Shown: piece after piece, positions 1-13,100 of the stretch
How positions within the stretch are numbered: the first letter of the stretch is position 1
How the letters are laid out: every line of letters begins with the position of its first letter
DNA from: Coniella vitis
Lineage: Eukaryota > Ascomycota > Sordariomycetes > Diaporthales > Schizoparmaceae
NCBI GenBank assembly: GCA_011317545.1
Contig: WUJK01000003.1
Span: 3,286,001-3,350,000 of the forward strand
DNA: 64,000 bases
Reading direction: 5' to 3'
The notes under the pieces: generated by a model
Seen by the model: only the letters and a program-made list of their open reading frames with translations
Told to the model about the DNA's origin: nothing
The model's database searches: none
Translations under genes and position numbers: made by a program

Positions 1-431
1 GTATAGCTGCCGTATTTTTGGCATGTGCGTCTCCCAGGAATTCGGACCATTTGCCTTCATGGTGTCGTTGTTGTTTTTGGTATTTTGATTGCGGTCGTGA
101 TCTTGAGCGGGATCGTCGTTGTGATTGCGCGCTCGGTGGGCGGTGCCGTGGCATGCCATTGTCGATTCTTCTTCGCAGGCCGTGGCGAGATATGCAGTTA
201 TCGCCTACCAGCGACTTGTGAAAACTCCCGGAATACCAATTTGGACCTGAATTTCTGCGTTTAGGGGCAAGCAGCCATCTCAGGCCTGGCAGTTCGACTA
301 GACCAGACCAAGTAGGAACGCTCGCGGAGAAAGGTTGTCCGACTGTCGCGAGACAGTGTGGATGATGCTAAGTACTGAATGCCGATACCTTATGCTTGTT
401 TCGAAATAGCAACAACGGTCGCGCGCTTGTC

Positions 432-466
432 GGGGCCCGGGGCCGGGGCCGGGGCCAGGGCCAGGG
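432..466. repeat. GGGGCC-type hexanucleotide repeat
   Basis: About five to six imperfect GGGGCC/GGGCCA units in a row. Four or more G-runs on the plus strand could fold into a G-quadruplex. There is no gene within 800 bases. Confidence 0.85.
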
Positions 467-1144
467 ATCCAAGGTTATATAATCTGATTCTGCCTGGGAA
501 GTGCGGAGAGCCAGACCATGATAATGGGAGGAAGGATTGATCGGCAAACGTTCGACGGATTCAAATCGTTGCAGCTCTTATGAGTTGGAAACCCATGAGC
601 GCACTGGACCAGTACGGCCTCGCAATCTGGCGAATCCGCGCCGCCAGGGCAGTTCAGCTGCAGCCACGGCAGTGGAGTCTCAAGTCAGGGGCCCCATTGA
701 GCACATGTACTATACTGTTATGTACATAGTATACATCATAAGCCACCCAGAAAGCATACCAGACCCACGACGAATACTAGGTAGCCGCACGTGCTCAGTA
801 GCAGCGTATACTGAGATGGTCGTCACGCGCCAAGTGCGATAAACTTGATGAGTCCTATATTCTGACAGCAGGATTCTCTTTAGCGCAAACGCATTTCCAG
901 AATGCTCTCCTCCCATACAGATACTTCACAATCTCTTGGAAGCCCCCGGGTCTCCTAGTCCCAGCTTATAGATCACAGCAATATAGTGCGCGCCTGGTCA
1001 GTTTCGCCAGGCGACACCGTACAATGCCCTGAAACGTCAAGACAAGCCAACAGCAGCCTGATCACAGAGAGGCAGTTGCCCAACTGTGACTCGCAGTATG
1101 GATCCAAAAAAAAAAAAAAAACCAACCGAAAAACAATGCTTTGG

Positions 1145-1224
1145 CCACCCTCTCTCTCTCCCACCCTCTCTCTCTCCCACCCTCTCTCTCTCCCACCCTC
1201 TCTCTCTCCCACCCTCTCTCTCTC
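1145..1224. repeat. 16-bp minisatellite, five perfect copies
   Basis: The unit CCACCCTCTCTCTCTC occurs five times without a mismatch. It begins about 80 bases beyond the stop codon of the minus-strand kinase, so it probably lies in that gene's 3' UTR or terminator region, where it would be GA-rich in the transcript. A run of 15 A lies just to its left (1106-1120). Confidence 0.9.
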
Positions 1225-1305
1225 TTCTCCGTGTCTTCCTCCCCCCTCCCGAACTCCGTCATCTTCACCATCGAGAGGCCTGCGCTGCTCTGTTTGGCTC
1301 TTCTT

Positions 1306-2881
1306 TTATTCGTGGAAACTACGACGCTTGGCTTCCTTCTCGACTTGTTCTGCCACCTTCAGCGTCTGCTCCTGCTCCTTCATCTCACGCACCTTGGCGA
1401 GCACCACCTCACGGAAAATGGCGCCCTTGAGCTTCTTAAGGCTCTTCTTCTCACCATCTGCCTTTGGTGTCGAGCTGCTTCCGCTGGGCAGGGCAGAAGT
1501 GTCGGCGGGCATGATGTCGGGAATGTCGGATTCCTCGGCGTCGTCTTCGTGCATCTTGAGCGCCTCGATTCTGTTGGCCAGCTTGACCATCTCGATACCT
1601 CTTCGGAGACGAGCCTTGGCCATGAACGCCTTGATCTCGGGCAGCAAGTTGTGATCTGTGGCAGTCTCGCCGCTGAGCCATGGGTGCTTCATGGCTTGAG
1701 CTGACGACCATCGGTCATCGGGGTTGGGCTTGAGTAGGCACATGATAAAGTCCTTGGCGTCGTCACTAACATCTTTCCAATAACGCTCGTGAAACACGAC
1801 TTGCGCATTGGTGCACTCGTCAATTAAATCTTGCAGGTTCTCGGAGCGGAAGGGCGAGTAACCGCACAAGAGCGTGTAGGTGATGACGCCCATAGACCAC
1901 ATGTCGACGGGCTTTCCATGGCCCTTCTTAAGCATCACTTCTGGCGCCGCGTAGCCAAAAGACCCTGCCATGGTGGTGAGAACCTCGTCCTTGCTGTCGA
2001 GCATTTTGGCAATGCCAAAGTCGGCCAAGACAAGTTCAGAGTCGTGCGATTTGGTCTTGTAGAGCAAGTTCTCGGGTTTCAGGTCTGCGGATCCATGCCT
2101 CTTAGTTTTGGTGTCTTGTCAACTCGTATTGTAAGGACATGAAAAACTCACCTCTGTGAACGACGTTCTTGGTGTGGAGGTACTCAACAGCGCCGAGCAC
2201 CTGCTTGATGGTCTGTGAGGCATCCTTTTCTGTGAACTTGCCCTGTTCGCAGATACGGTCAAAGAGCTCACCACCCGTGGCAAGCTCTGTCACGATGTAG
2301 TACTTGTCCTGCTTCCAAGTCAATCATGCTATCCGGTGCCGAAAGCAGAGCCGTGCCAGACACTTACTCTTGACTCGAACCAATCAACAAACTTGACAAT
2401 ATGGGGGTGCTTCAGGCGCTGAAGCATGTCAAGCTCGTCGTACACCATCCTCTCATTGCCCTTTACATTCTTTTTCAAGATGATCTTGACGGCGACCTTG
2501 CCGTCTGGGCTGTCAGCCTCTCTGACGATACCATATGTGCCTGCGCCGAGTGTCCTGCCGAATCGGTATTTGGCCCTGATCATAGACTGTTAGATGCGTC
2601 GAGTGGATAAAGGCAGGGGGTGGGCGCATGTCGGGAACGTACTTCTTATCGTAACTCTCAGGCTGGCCGTGCAGCCGGTTGAGCATATTTGAGACTGCAA
2701 AGCGAGTCGCCGTCAGTATAATGGAAGAAACAATTGAGCGTAGCATTCCAGAACAATAAAGGTTCTAGGAAGAACGCCTGGGGGTTGAACAAGGAGCGAG
2801 TGCTCCCGAAGAGACGGTCATGCTCTGAATCGACAGATGAGGCACGAGGGAAGATGGAGGAGGGCGCAACTAACAACTCAT
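1306..2881 (-). CDS. calcium/calmodulin-dependent protein kinase (CaMK I/CMKA type)
   Basis: Cytosolic Ser/Thr kinase of the calcium-signalling pathway. The model has five exons read from the right (2875-2881, 2643-2694, 2368-2575, 2152-2308, 1306-2084) and gives 400 residues, the usual size for fungal CaMKs. The first coding exon is only 7 nt (ATG AGT T), and its donor joins cleanly to the NMLNRLHG stretch. Visible kinase motifs: glycine loop GAGTYG near residue 30, VAVK lysine near 50, HRDLKPEN at about 140-147, DFG at 163-165 and APE near 189. After the catalytic domain (to about 285) comes a basic amphipathic segment (about 305-330), where the autoinhibitory and calmodulin-binding region lies in this family. 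All introns are GT-AG, 59-180 nt. Family assignment is strong; the exact paralogue (CMKA or CMKB) is not resolved. Confidence 0.93.
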
Positions 2882-4802
2882 TTTGCCTTGAAAGCTTGAG
2901 ACAATCTCACAGCAGTGCAGGAAGGAGCGCGAGGAGGAGTAGCTGCTTAGTTTGCAGCTTGCGCAGAAGTAGAGAGAGGTGCGGTGAGGCTTGCTTGGGC
3001 CTTTGGGCTCGCTCAGTAGTAGGGCAGGTGCGAATCCACAAGCACAAGGGTCGCGAGGACGGGTTCGGGTCCTGAAGCTGGAGGGGCTCCGCACGGCGAG
3101 AGGGGCGTCGATTGATGGCGCTGAAGCAACTGGTGCTTTCTGGATCAGAACTGACAAGTTCAGAGGAGACACACAGGACGAGGCAAAGCGGGTTGTGCTT
3201 GTACAAATAGCACCAAAGGCTATGTTCGCTGTACAGGTGTGCTGGGACTGGTGGTCCCTGACAAGTAATTAACTACCTGTTGACTGCACGGCCAGGGGAA
3301 AAGAGGGGCTCTGGCTGTGGCTCGTCACCTTGATACTGTGGTTCAATGTTTGCTCGTGAAATCGGCTAGGGGCTGGACCCTGTGGTTGGGTTGGGGGTCG
3401 ATGCTATGCTGTGAGGATACTGTGCGGGGTGCTGGAGGTATATGGGAGATGGATAAATTTGGGCGGCAGCCAGGGTAGGGTGCTGCCAGCTGCTAAGGGT
3501 ATCAGCGGCGTAAGCAGCACTCTGCTGTCCTATGAAATTAGTTGTAAGTATAAGTGACGCAAGTCTGCCTAGCACTCTGGAAGCTCTAGATAAAGCTAGT
3601 TGCTAATTGGAAAAGGGGACCAAGTATCGAGTTCAGCCCAAGGCTGTGGAAATTATGCCCACTCCTGCCTTGACTGCGCCTTCAGCAAGAGAAGAGAGTG
3701 TGAAAGAAATGACCAGCTTTGAAGGCAGGTGATGGTAGTTGGAAGATGCACTGGAAATGTATAAGAATGCACACCCCACTAGCTCAGCCTCACGCCAATG
3801 GCATGAGCCATCTGCTCCGCCAACAGAGGGGCAGTTGGCCTAGGCTGATTCCTCCAGATCCCTCCATTAGGTTACCGATCCTTACTGGGCGCCATCGATT
3901 CAGGAAAGCCTTGGCCTCTGGCTCTGGGCCAGCTGTTACAGCCTTTTATAGCGCCTCTTTGCGATTGTGTCTGTCCCTTTTCTGCTTCCTGGCCTGTCTG
4001 GCTGGGTTGGGATGCTATCAAGCCTGTAGGCCGTGACTTGGACAGCTGCCCTGTTGGCCAGCTATTGCTCCATAGCGGTCACACAAGACCTCTACTATGC
4101 TTCTCGGCCCAGCTACTTACAGGTGAGTGTGGTAGCACACCTTGGCCACTTTTCTGGAAGTCTTCCACGCCCTGCATTATGGACCCAAGGATTTTCTTAG
4201 TATGTACTATAAGCCAGCAGCGCAGCGCAGAGTGCAGAGTGCAGCGTGCTGGAGCTGCAAGTATGGCAATCCCAGGGCTCTGGATAGGTGCAGATCCCTA
4301 GCCACTACATAGTATTAGCGCTATCACTGCCAGGGTCACTCTCGCAGCCTCCCTGTCTGTGATCCATAGAAGGTACCAACAGCTTGCAACAGCAAAAAGC
4401 AGAAACTCCAACGGCCCAGGCTGCCACTCAAGCTGCCAACAGGCAGCCGATATCCCTCAGGAATTGATTCATTGCAACTCTGCTTGCGCATGCTGGCCTC
4501 CCATCTAGTCACGAGCTGGCCATTCTCGTCAACTTGATCCTGCCTATCTATATGGGACAGTCATCTACCGAAACAGGCAGGCACACTTTCAAATATCCCA
4601 TGCTGCAAGATACAATATCTACTGCCTACTACATAGTATCTGCGCCCCCAAGTCCCTTTGCAAACGCCCTGACCTCCAACGGCTCTGCCCCTCCCCCCTC
4701 AACTCCACAACCGCATTCCATCCAACCGAAACCCTGCTGTGACTCCTGCCTTCAACTTTACCTGACCCAACAACCTCATTGCAACAGCTCTGGTAGTCCA
4801 AC
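2882..4802. other. intergenic between divergent kinase and E2 genes
   Basis: This is the shared upstream region of two divergent genes. It contains CAG/AGC-rich and pyrimidine-rich stretches but no ORF with protein-like composition or splice-supported exons. TACATAGTA motifs occur at 4306 and 4630, the second about 170 bases upstream of the E2 start codon. Confidence 0.6.
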
Positions 4803-5536
4803 ATGGGCACAAGCTTCAAGGCCAAGCGACTTGGAAAGGAGCTGGCCAAGGTATGTCCGCCTGCATATCCCACCTGGCAGTCATTGTCTTACTACAGGTT
4901 TTACCACTGGGATGATCACCCTGGCCATTCAAGGCGGCCTCTAGCACCCGACCCTCTCCTTCATCATGTTTCCGGAGCGTCTGCTTGCGCATCGTCACGC
5001 AGCATCACAAGAGCAGCTGTGGTAAGCTGACATGGAGTTTTCCTGGGCCTAGATACAGGCTTCGCTTCCTGCAGGCATCACTCTGGTCTCAGCCGACAAC
5101 TTCGAGGACTGGGCCCTGGACATCAAGGTGTTGGACAACAACCCTCTCTACTTGGATAAGACTTTCAGACTGAACTTCAAATTTGGAGACCAGTATCCAA
5201 TAGGTATGGACCACCCCGTCATTCTTGATACAGTGCCAGCCGTTACTGAATGCTGCAATACTGCCAGAACCTCCCGAAGTCACGTTTGCGAAGTTGGCGG
5301 ATCGACCGGTACCAATACACCCGCACATCTACTCGAATGGCATCATCTGCCTCGATCTGCTCGGTCAACAAGGCTGGAGTCCTGTACAGAACGTCGAGAG
5401 CATCTGCATGAGCTTGCAGAGCATGTTGACGGGCAATACCAAGAACGAGCGCCCGCCGGGCGACGACGATTTCGTAAAGAGCAACCGACTGCGACCAAAA
5501 GACATCGACTTCTACTACCATAATAATAAGGTGTGA
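4803..5536 (+). CDS. ubiquitin-conjugating enzyme E2, UBE2W-like
   Basis: Three exons (4803-4850, 5053-5203, 5268-5536) give 155 residues, about the length of UBE2W. The fold is a UBC domain throughout. The catalytic cysteine is Cys94 in the SNGIICLDLL motif. The conserved HPN tripeptide of ordinary E2s is HPH here (residues 84-86), as in UBE2W. The C-terminus is rich in His/Tyr/Asn (FYYHNNKV), recalling the divergent UBE2W tail that allows ubiquitin transfer to N-terminal amines; that activity is known for the family and inferred here. Start choice: the ATG opens the only frame that splices correctly, after 16 codons, to the conserved core. Other cytosolic E2 classes are less likely because of HPH. 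Confidence 0.9.
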
Positions 5537-6385
5537 CGGCAGAACAAGCCGGTCTGTTTGACGAGTTGCATGATCTTTACCTGGTGCAGTACGGATTCAT
5601 TTAATTTCAGCGTCTGGAGCGGAAAGCAGTTTCGGAAAGGACTGCATGGACAGTCCGAATGCTTTGTCAATAAGATGGGATATGAATAGGAGGGAGAAGC
5701 CACGGCGACCTTACATGAGGGCTGCTGCGCTATGATTCTGGACGCTTCTGTTGGCACAGTAGCGAAAACATACCAGCATAATTGGCAGGACATTGAGAGC
5801 AGCATTTCTAGAGATCACTCAAAGCGAAGCGCAAAGTTGAAAAGCATAGTATGCGATGATGAAATATACCCAAATTGTTCTAGCCATCATTTGCCCCACG
5901 CTGCTTGGAAACTGGGGCAGTGGCCCACCTTGCACAAGCTTCCAATGTCTAGGTATGTGTTCTGATTTATCGCATAGACGTAAATAAGGCTATGGTACCA
6001 TATGAACCAATCTCCTTTTACCAATGCGATGGTATCGCTGATATCGCATCGTTCGTATATACCGGTATTGAGGGCTCAGTGACGCACTATGGCGGCTCGT
6101 CAGCGGCTCGACATAGCTCTAACAGGTACATAGTAGGCAGCAGGCAGACATGTCAACCTGTCTGCCTGTTATCGGGAAGTCCCACCGCATGCTGCAGTGC
6201 TGTGCCGCGCTGTACGTGCTATAATGTACAGCACCCTCAGCTAGAGTGGTAGGTAAGCGGCGGGGCCCTGGCTGGGAACGGCATCAGCTGCGCGTTCCCC
6301 GGCCCAAGTCGTTGCGGCGGGACAAACTATCCCTCATCCCTCCAAAAAGGCGTACGTCACGTCGCGGTCCCGTGGAGAGCCCACG
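5537..6385. other. intergenic, E2 3' flank and VPS33 promoter
   Basis: No supported gene. One TACATAGTA motif lies at 6127. The last 150 bases before the VPS33 start are GC-rich. Confidence 0.6.
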
Positions 6386-8827
6386 ATGGCGCCTCCGGCT
6401 GGTTTTGACACTGAGCAGATCAGGGCCAAGGCCCGCAAAGATCTCCTCTATCTTCTGTCGGTAGTAAGTAAGGCTCCCATAGTCGTGTCATTCATCGCGC
6501 CGTCTTTCTATTCCTCGTTGTGCTCTGTTTCTCCATGGCAGGTAGCAGTCGCAACACAACCGACAGCGGTACCGTGCTCTCCATGGAAAGCCGGCCGACT
6601 TCAGTCTCATTGATTGACTTTTGGTGCCTTGTGCCTTTGTTTTTTTGTTTTAGGTTCAAGGCAAGAAGAACCTCGTCATTGAGCAGAGCCTTGCCGGTCC
6701 TATAGGAACCTTTGTCAAGGTCTCGACACTACAGGAGTACGGCGTCGATAAGTTCTTCTTCCTAGAGAGCAACAATGTAGGAACGAGCCAGCGCAATGTT
6801 GTCTTTATTGCGCGCGGAGAATGCGCACGTCATGCACAATCTATAGCAGGTGAGTTACAAGCTGCTTCAACGGCGACGGCTCTCATGCATGAGTCTTGGG
6901 TCCTGTTGGAGACAAGGGCTACGTGCACTGGTCCTGCTGTGTTTGGTCGCGGCCTTTGGAAGCTCACTGACAGTTTGATTCCAGACCAAATTCGGCGTCT
7001 CCAGCGCGACAGCCAGACTGATCACGAGTTTCACATCTTTTGGGTTCCGCGTCGAACAGTCGTGTCCGACAAGATCCTTGAGGAGGCAGGTGTGCTCGGC
7101 GACGTCGATATTTCCGAACTCCCTCTGTACTTCTTTCCGCTAGAACGTGACGTCCTCTCCCTGGAGCTCGACGACGCCTTCGAGGACCTCTACTTGTCGA
7201 AAGATCCGACGCCAAACTTCTTGCTCGCCCAAGCCCTTATGGGCATCCAACAAAAACATGGCCTCTTTCCTCGCATCACTGGAAAGGGCGACAACGCAAA
7301 GAGACTGGCGCAGTTGCTCTCCCGCATGCGCCAGGAGCTCCTTGCCGGCGAAGTATCGAGTGAGTCGGGCAAGACGGGACCTGCTCCAAGCACAACAATA
7401 GAGAGTATCATCATAATCGATCGTGAAGTCGATATGGTGACGCCACTCCTAACACAGCTGACATACGAGGGCTTGGTGGATGAGGTCTTTGGTATCCAAC
7501 ACAACCAAACCGAGGTGGATTCAACCATAGTGGGCGCTCCGACGCAGTCAGCTCAAACTGGCACTGCTGCTCCAGCCTCCAGCAATCAGTCGCGGAAGCG
7601 CAAGATACCGCTCGATTCGTCCGACAAGATGTTTGATCAGCTCCGAGATACTAATTTTGCAATTGTTGGCAATTTGCTCAATAAGGTGGCTCGCCGTCTT
7701 CAGACGGATCTGGACAGCCGACATGGAAAAACGACAACAGCTGAACTACGAGACTTTGTGCAAAAATTGCCGGGTTACCAAGCGGAGCAACAATCCTTGA
7801 AGATCCATACCAACCTGGTGGAAGAAATCATCAAATACACCAGGACCGACCAGTTCAGCAAGATACTTGAGGTGCAGCAGAATCTTGCCGCTGGCGCCGA
7901 CCCTTCGACCCAATTCAATTCAATTGAAGAATTGATAGCTCGTGATACGCCACTACCCGAAGTTTTGCGGTTATTGTGTCTCTATTCGTGCATATCCGGC
8001 GGCATCAAGACCAAGGAATATGACCAGTTTCGCCGGCTCATTTTGCACGGCTATGGGTATCAGCACCTGTTGACGCTACACAAACTTGAAAAATTGCAGC
8101 TTTTCCTGCCAAGATCATCGCCAATGGCATCCATGATCTCAATGGGCGGCTCATCCGGCGCAGCTGGAAACAAGACCAATTTCACAACGCTCCGAAAACA
8201 GCTGCGGCTCATTGTGGATGAGGTCAACGAGCATGATCCCAACGACATCGCCTATGTCTATAGCGGCTATGCGCCGTTGTCGATACGACTTGTACAATGC
8301 ATTCTGCAAAAGCAATACTTAATGTCAATTACGAAGGGTAGTGGTGCAGGAGGCGCCACTGGAACCACTGCCGGTAGCCACGGTTGGAGAGGTTTCGAGG
8401 ACGCTGTAAAGCATGCTCGCGGACAGACTTTTGACGAGCTGCAGAAAGGTGAAGACAAAGCAGTGAAGGCTCGTGCTCTGCTCTCTGGAAGCGGTCAGAA
8501 AAAGACAGTATTTGTCGTCTTTGTAGGCGGGGTTACTTTTACCGAGATCGCAGCATTACGGTTTATTGCGAAGCAGGAAGAAGGTTTGTTATGCCACCCA
8601 GCACAGCATTAAGAATCTTGTGTCGACACCTGAACCGCATCCTGGTCTCTTTCCAACTCTGATATTTTGCTGACGATTCTTCTTGTGCAGCGCGGCGAAA
8701 CATTTTTATTTGCACGACCTCGATCATCAGTGGCGACAGAGTTATGGCAGCGGCAATTGAAAAGGATACATATGGCAAGGCAGCGGCGGCGGCAGAAAGA
8801 CCGAACGAGGTCCGAAACAACATTTGA
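6386..8827 (+). CDS. VPS33: vacuolar protein sorting protein Vps33 (Sec1/Munc18 family)
   Basis: SM-family subunit of the HOPS/CORVET tethering complexes, which chaperones SNARE assembly at endosomes and the vacuole. Four exons (6386-6463, 6654-6849, 6985-8583, 8691-8827) encode 669 residues, normal for Vps33. The Sec1-like domain covers nearly the whole protein; the stretches LPLYFFPLERDVLSLEL and IIIIDREVDMVTPLLTQLTY are typical of Vps33, the second being the conserved SM core motif. The C-terminus, after the last intron, reads RRNIFICTTSIISGDR and ends Ala-rich, as in fungal homologues. The start ATG has a good context (CACGATGG). A low-complexity Ser/Gln/Thr insert at about residues 265-290 follows the SM motif. 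Confidence 0.93.
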
Positions 8828-10143
8828 GCGGGATTCTATGAATGAAGAGAAAGATCAACAAGAGTCTGACCAACAAACTTTCTGAGGAGTGTGACAAGTG
8901 TTGGCTCGATCCAGTGCGATGCTTCAGTCTCCTTTGGTGGCGACTGTCAGATGCGATTCACGATCATCTGGCACGGAGTTTGGAGCCGCCTTGAGAGGCA
9001 CATGGTGAATTGATCCATCAGGTAAAGATGTCAGATTCAATATACGAACAGAAACAATTTGCGATCTGTCAAGGTGGTGGTGGTGGTGGTGGTGGTGGTG
9101 AAGAGACAACAGGCTTCCCGGAGTGGAGGGGTTCTCCAGTGTTTTGGGATTTTGCCGGAAGCAATAGCGGGTTCGTAGTAAGGATCTAGGGCCTAGCCGT
9201 CTCTGTAGTGTACACTCTAACTGCCTGACTGCGAGACTGCCCATCCCCAGGTGTTAGCAGCAGCAGAGGGACGGCTGAGGGGTTTTGGCATGACTGGCAT
9301 GCATGCACGTGCATTTTTCAATACTACAGTAGACTCGCATTTCGACATCCGAGCTCCTTGATTGGAGCAGCAACGTTTTTGGCCATATCAAAGTCCAGCT
9401 GCTGGCTGCTGCTGTGACAATATCAACATTGCATTCTCAACACCCTGCGACGGGGATGTCGGTCCCAGAGGGAGCGCCAATTGAAGTCATTGCCCTTCCT
9501 CTCCTCTCCCGAACCTGGGGCAGTGTCCGAATTTTAGAATCGGCAGGTACGATGCATGGCCTGGCGCCATTCTCACTGCTTCTGCTTTTGCTTCTTAACC
9601 CTTGGCCATGCTTCGCTTGTTGGAGCCGCCCTCACCTCCCTTCAGATGTTCGGCCATTCCACGTCGTCCCGAACTACTTAATCCCGTCATGGTTATACTG
9701 TTAACACCTTTCTCACTAGCCCGCTCAACACTCGTCGAAACAATCATGAGACTGCACTCCCACAGGGCATGAGACTTCCCACAGCGCAATACCTCCAAGC
9801 TTATACTTGGAAAGGGTCCTTGTAGAGGTGGAACGTCCATCGAATACTTGCAGAGTCAATGGCACGCTTCATGCGACCTTGAATCGCGTTTTTCGTTCAC
9901 GTAAGCGAAGAGGAGAAAGCTATACGATCCAACACAGCGGAATCATTCGACCATTTGTCACCTCAATCTTCCATACCACCTTTTTCTCTTATCGTGCCAT
10001 TGTTCAGTGGCGCCGTCCAAAGCTCGACCGGGGTCGCCTATACATCACAGGGCCGTCGTGGTCCTCCTTCTGCTCACTCTACCCACCGGCTACCGCGACA
10101 GCACATCAACCGCTCCGGGTAGTATTCAAGTTCCGGCAGCATA
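8828..10143. other. intergenic, VPS33 3' flank and promoter of the LSD1-like gene
   Basis: No supported gene. It holds the GGT microsatellite at 9073. Short ORFs here have random composition. Confidence 0.6.
9073..9100. repeat. (GGT)9 microsatellite
   Basis: Nine perfect GGT units plus one G, about 250 bases beyond the VPS33 stop codon. Confidence 0.95.
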
Positions 10144-13100
10144 ATGAAAAGAAGACTGCAACCCCCTCGATCAGGACAGCATAGCGGCATCGGACAGAAA
10201 ACTGCACGGAGTCGCAGCCCCGGCTCTTCATCCTCCTACTCAACAACGACATCATCCAAGATCTTGATAGCACCTACCTCAACGGCCTCGATATCGTCTT
10301 CGCGGCCTATCTACAAAAAGCAGGCTTCAGCACCACCCTCCCGTCGGGCTGGCGGCAGCAACAACAGCCAGACCTCAGCAAAGAAAAAGATTACCTCTCG
10401 GTCCTTATCGTCTTTTTCTTCATCGACGCCCTCTTGTTGCCCATCCTGGCCTCCGCAAGAAGAGGAGATCCTCGCCGAGATTATTGTTAGCACTGAGGAT
10501 CTAGACTCCCTCGATATTATGGATTCGGGGCAGTCTAATTTCCTAAAGGCACCAACGACTCTGGTGGGGTGAGTGGACATCTTTTTGATGAGCCTTCTGA
10601 CATGATTTTGTCTACTAGTTCGGTCGACGAAAATCCGATAAGTTGTGTGTGTAACTTGTCTAATATACTCTTTACAGGACCGAGCATGGTGCCGCCGGGC
10701 ATTCCCGCAAACAAGGCCTTTTGGATGAATCCTTCACGAAACGACCGACACCACGCTCTCCGTCCTCAGATCTGAGCTCCATAGACGAAGACCTTGTTGA
10801 TGAGCATATATTTGAGCCTGAGTCCCTAGGGGCCAGTTCCCAAGCGTGGACAACGTTAAAAGACGGCCACACCCACTCGGTCAATGCGGGAGTCATCCGA
10901 GCGAAGCCAGATGTGTACAGGATATTGCCTGCAACGTCAGGTGCTATTGAAGCGGAACCTACCGGCCCGTCTTCAGTCGTCGTCCATTCCGTTGAAGCAA
11001 TGAGAGTACCAAAAACAAACGCTGTTGAAAAGTCAACAGCACCCCAAGAAGAAAGCATGCAGATTGATGTTAACCAAGCACATCGAACTCAACTAGCAAC
11101 ATCAACTCTTTTTCGAACCGACAACCCCGGCAATTCATCATCTCATCCACCCTCTCCTCCCGCATCCGCAAACAATATATCAAGAGCCACACGGTCAGGA
11201 TCGTGTATTGTTGCAATAGATTCAGAAGCAGAAGATTGCGAGATGGCTGAGGACATCTCGATACCTTGCCATGACATATCGTCCCGTGAAGAGGCATCCA
11301 ACGATGCTGAGATGCACGCGGATCCACAACCAGGCGCAAATGATTCACCAAATCAATCAAGGAAGACACAGAAAACGATTACACAACCAGAGCAAAATGG
11401 GGTAACGGGTCTGAACGCAGGGCCTTCTGCAAACAATGGAATAACAGCAAAGGGAATGAGAGAGTCAAGGTCAATCAAAAACGACATCAGAACGACCACA
11501 CCGACATTTGGTACTGGTTCTCTTCAAAATCTGCAGTCTGCACAAACAGGTCTCTCGTCACAAGGCCCTTGCGCAAACGAAATTGTAGTCTCAGAATCAC
11601 TGAGTCCGAAATCTGAACCTGATGACGAAAGTTTTCAAGGGGGTTCTGTGGCAGTATCAGCGTCTGCAGTAGGATCGACAGATAACGCATCGAACCGTCA
11701 TGAACAGGCGCCAGACGTGAACGCATCTTCTCAAATACGAGGCGAGGCAGATACCACAACAGAGTCTGAGCTGAGCGACATTGGCTCCCCGGCCCCTGAA
11801 GCTTTTGATTCAACATATCTTGATGCAGTTCCTGCAAAATCGGCTCTGAGTCATTTGATTGGAAAATCACGGCAATCCTTCACCTCGTCGGCGTCAGCAT
11901 TTACTGAGCACTCGGGGCTGTCTTCCAAGGCCCCATCCGTCTCTAGCAAAGCCACAACTCCGCTTGATGCGGGTAGCCCGAGGGACGGCCCTGATCATGT
12001 TCTCCCTACCACCACGTTCCAGACGCGTACAGCACCAAGAAGGCAATATAACATACAGCCCAAAGTCTCCATACCTACAGACTTGACACCACAAGAGTAT
12101 GCAATAGAGTGTATCGAGGCGGCCGAGAATTCGAGACTGAATCCGTACGCATTACATCATGATGAGTATGTAATGCTGAGGCATCACATCAGCCACGCCC
12201 AAGTCACAACATATCTCAACATTCGCAATGGGATTCTTAGGCTGTGGGTGAGGAATCCACAAATCGCAGTCACGCGCGAGGAAGCGATTGGCTGTGTCAG
12301 AGATACGCGTTGGTTTGATGTTGCCAATGTATGCTTTGACTGGCTTGTTCGTAAGGGACTCATCAATTACGGATGCGTAGAGATCCGACAACACAAGAGT
12401 CACATCGGCTCGCAGCCGCCGCGTAAGAGAAGGACTATCGCAGTCATTGGAGCCGGATTCTCTGGTCTATCCGCCGCTAGGCAATTGGAAGGATTAATTC
12501 TTCAATACACCAAGCGCTTCCGCGAGATGGGCGAGGATCCACCACAAGTGATCGTTTTAGAGGGTAGAGAGCGAGTTGGTGGTCGAGTCTACTCACGTGC
12601 TTTTGAGACATTGCCAGATACAGCACCGGGCGTGATGCGAGGCAAGCGATTTACGGCAGAACTGGGCGGCATGATCATCACCGGCTTCGACAGAGGCAAT
12701 CCTTTGAACATACTCGTCAGAGGGCAGCTGGGCTTGCCGTATCACTGTCTAAGAAGCGATATGTCCCTCTACGATGCCAACGGTACCGCAGTTGACGCTA
12801 CTCGAGATCAACTAGTCGAGCAACTTTTCAATGCATGTCTCGATCGTGTAAGCGAGTATAAGTTCAAGGCACCGATAACGAAGCTCATTCAGGGTAATCG
12901 CGACCTTATGGACGACGGCCGCGACAGCACCGCAGAAGGACACAAAACAATAGCTACAGCAGAGGAAACGACTGCTGCCCAACCACATGCGCTGCCGGTT
13001 GCGCAACAGAACGTTGCACCGCGGGTCAATTTTGTGCCCGTTTCGACAGACCGTATGACAGGCAAAGTCCACGTAGAACCAGGGACACCTGGCTCGACCA

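Larger units (their letters stand above)
1..1305. other. intergenic, left edge
   Basis: No gene is supported here. On the plus strand a frame open from about position 7 to 264 encodes a strongly hydrophobic Val/Ile-rich stretch (about 70-165). It could be the last exon of a small membrane protein entering from the left, but it has no ATG in frame and no clear acceptor. The interval also holds a GGGGCC repeat and a CT-rich minisatellite, listed separately. Confidence 0.4.

Noticed and set aside
973..1704. ORFs rich in Leu/Ser/Pro or Glu/Arg repeats
   Set aside because: Produced by the 16-bp minisatellite and by antisense reading of the kinase's last exon.
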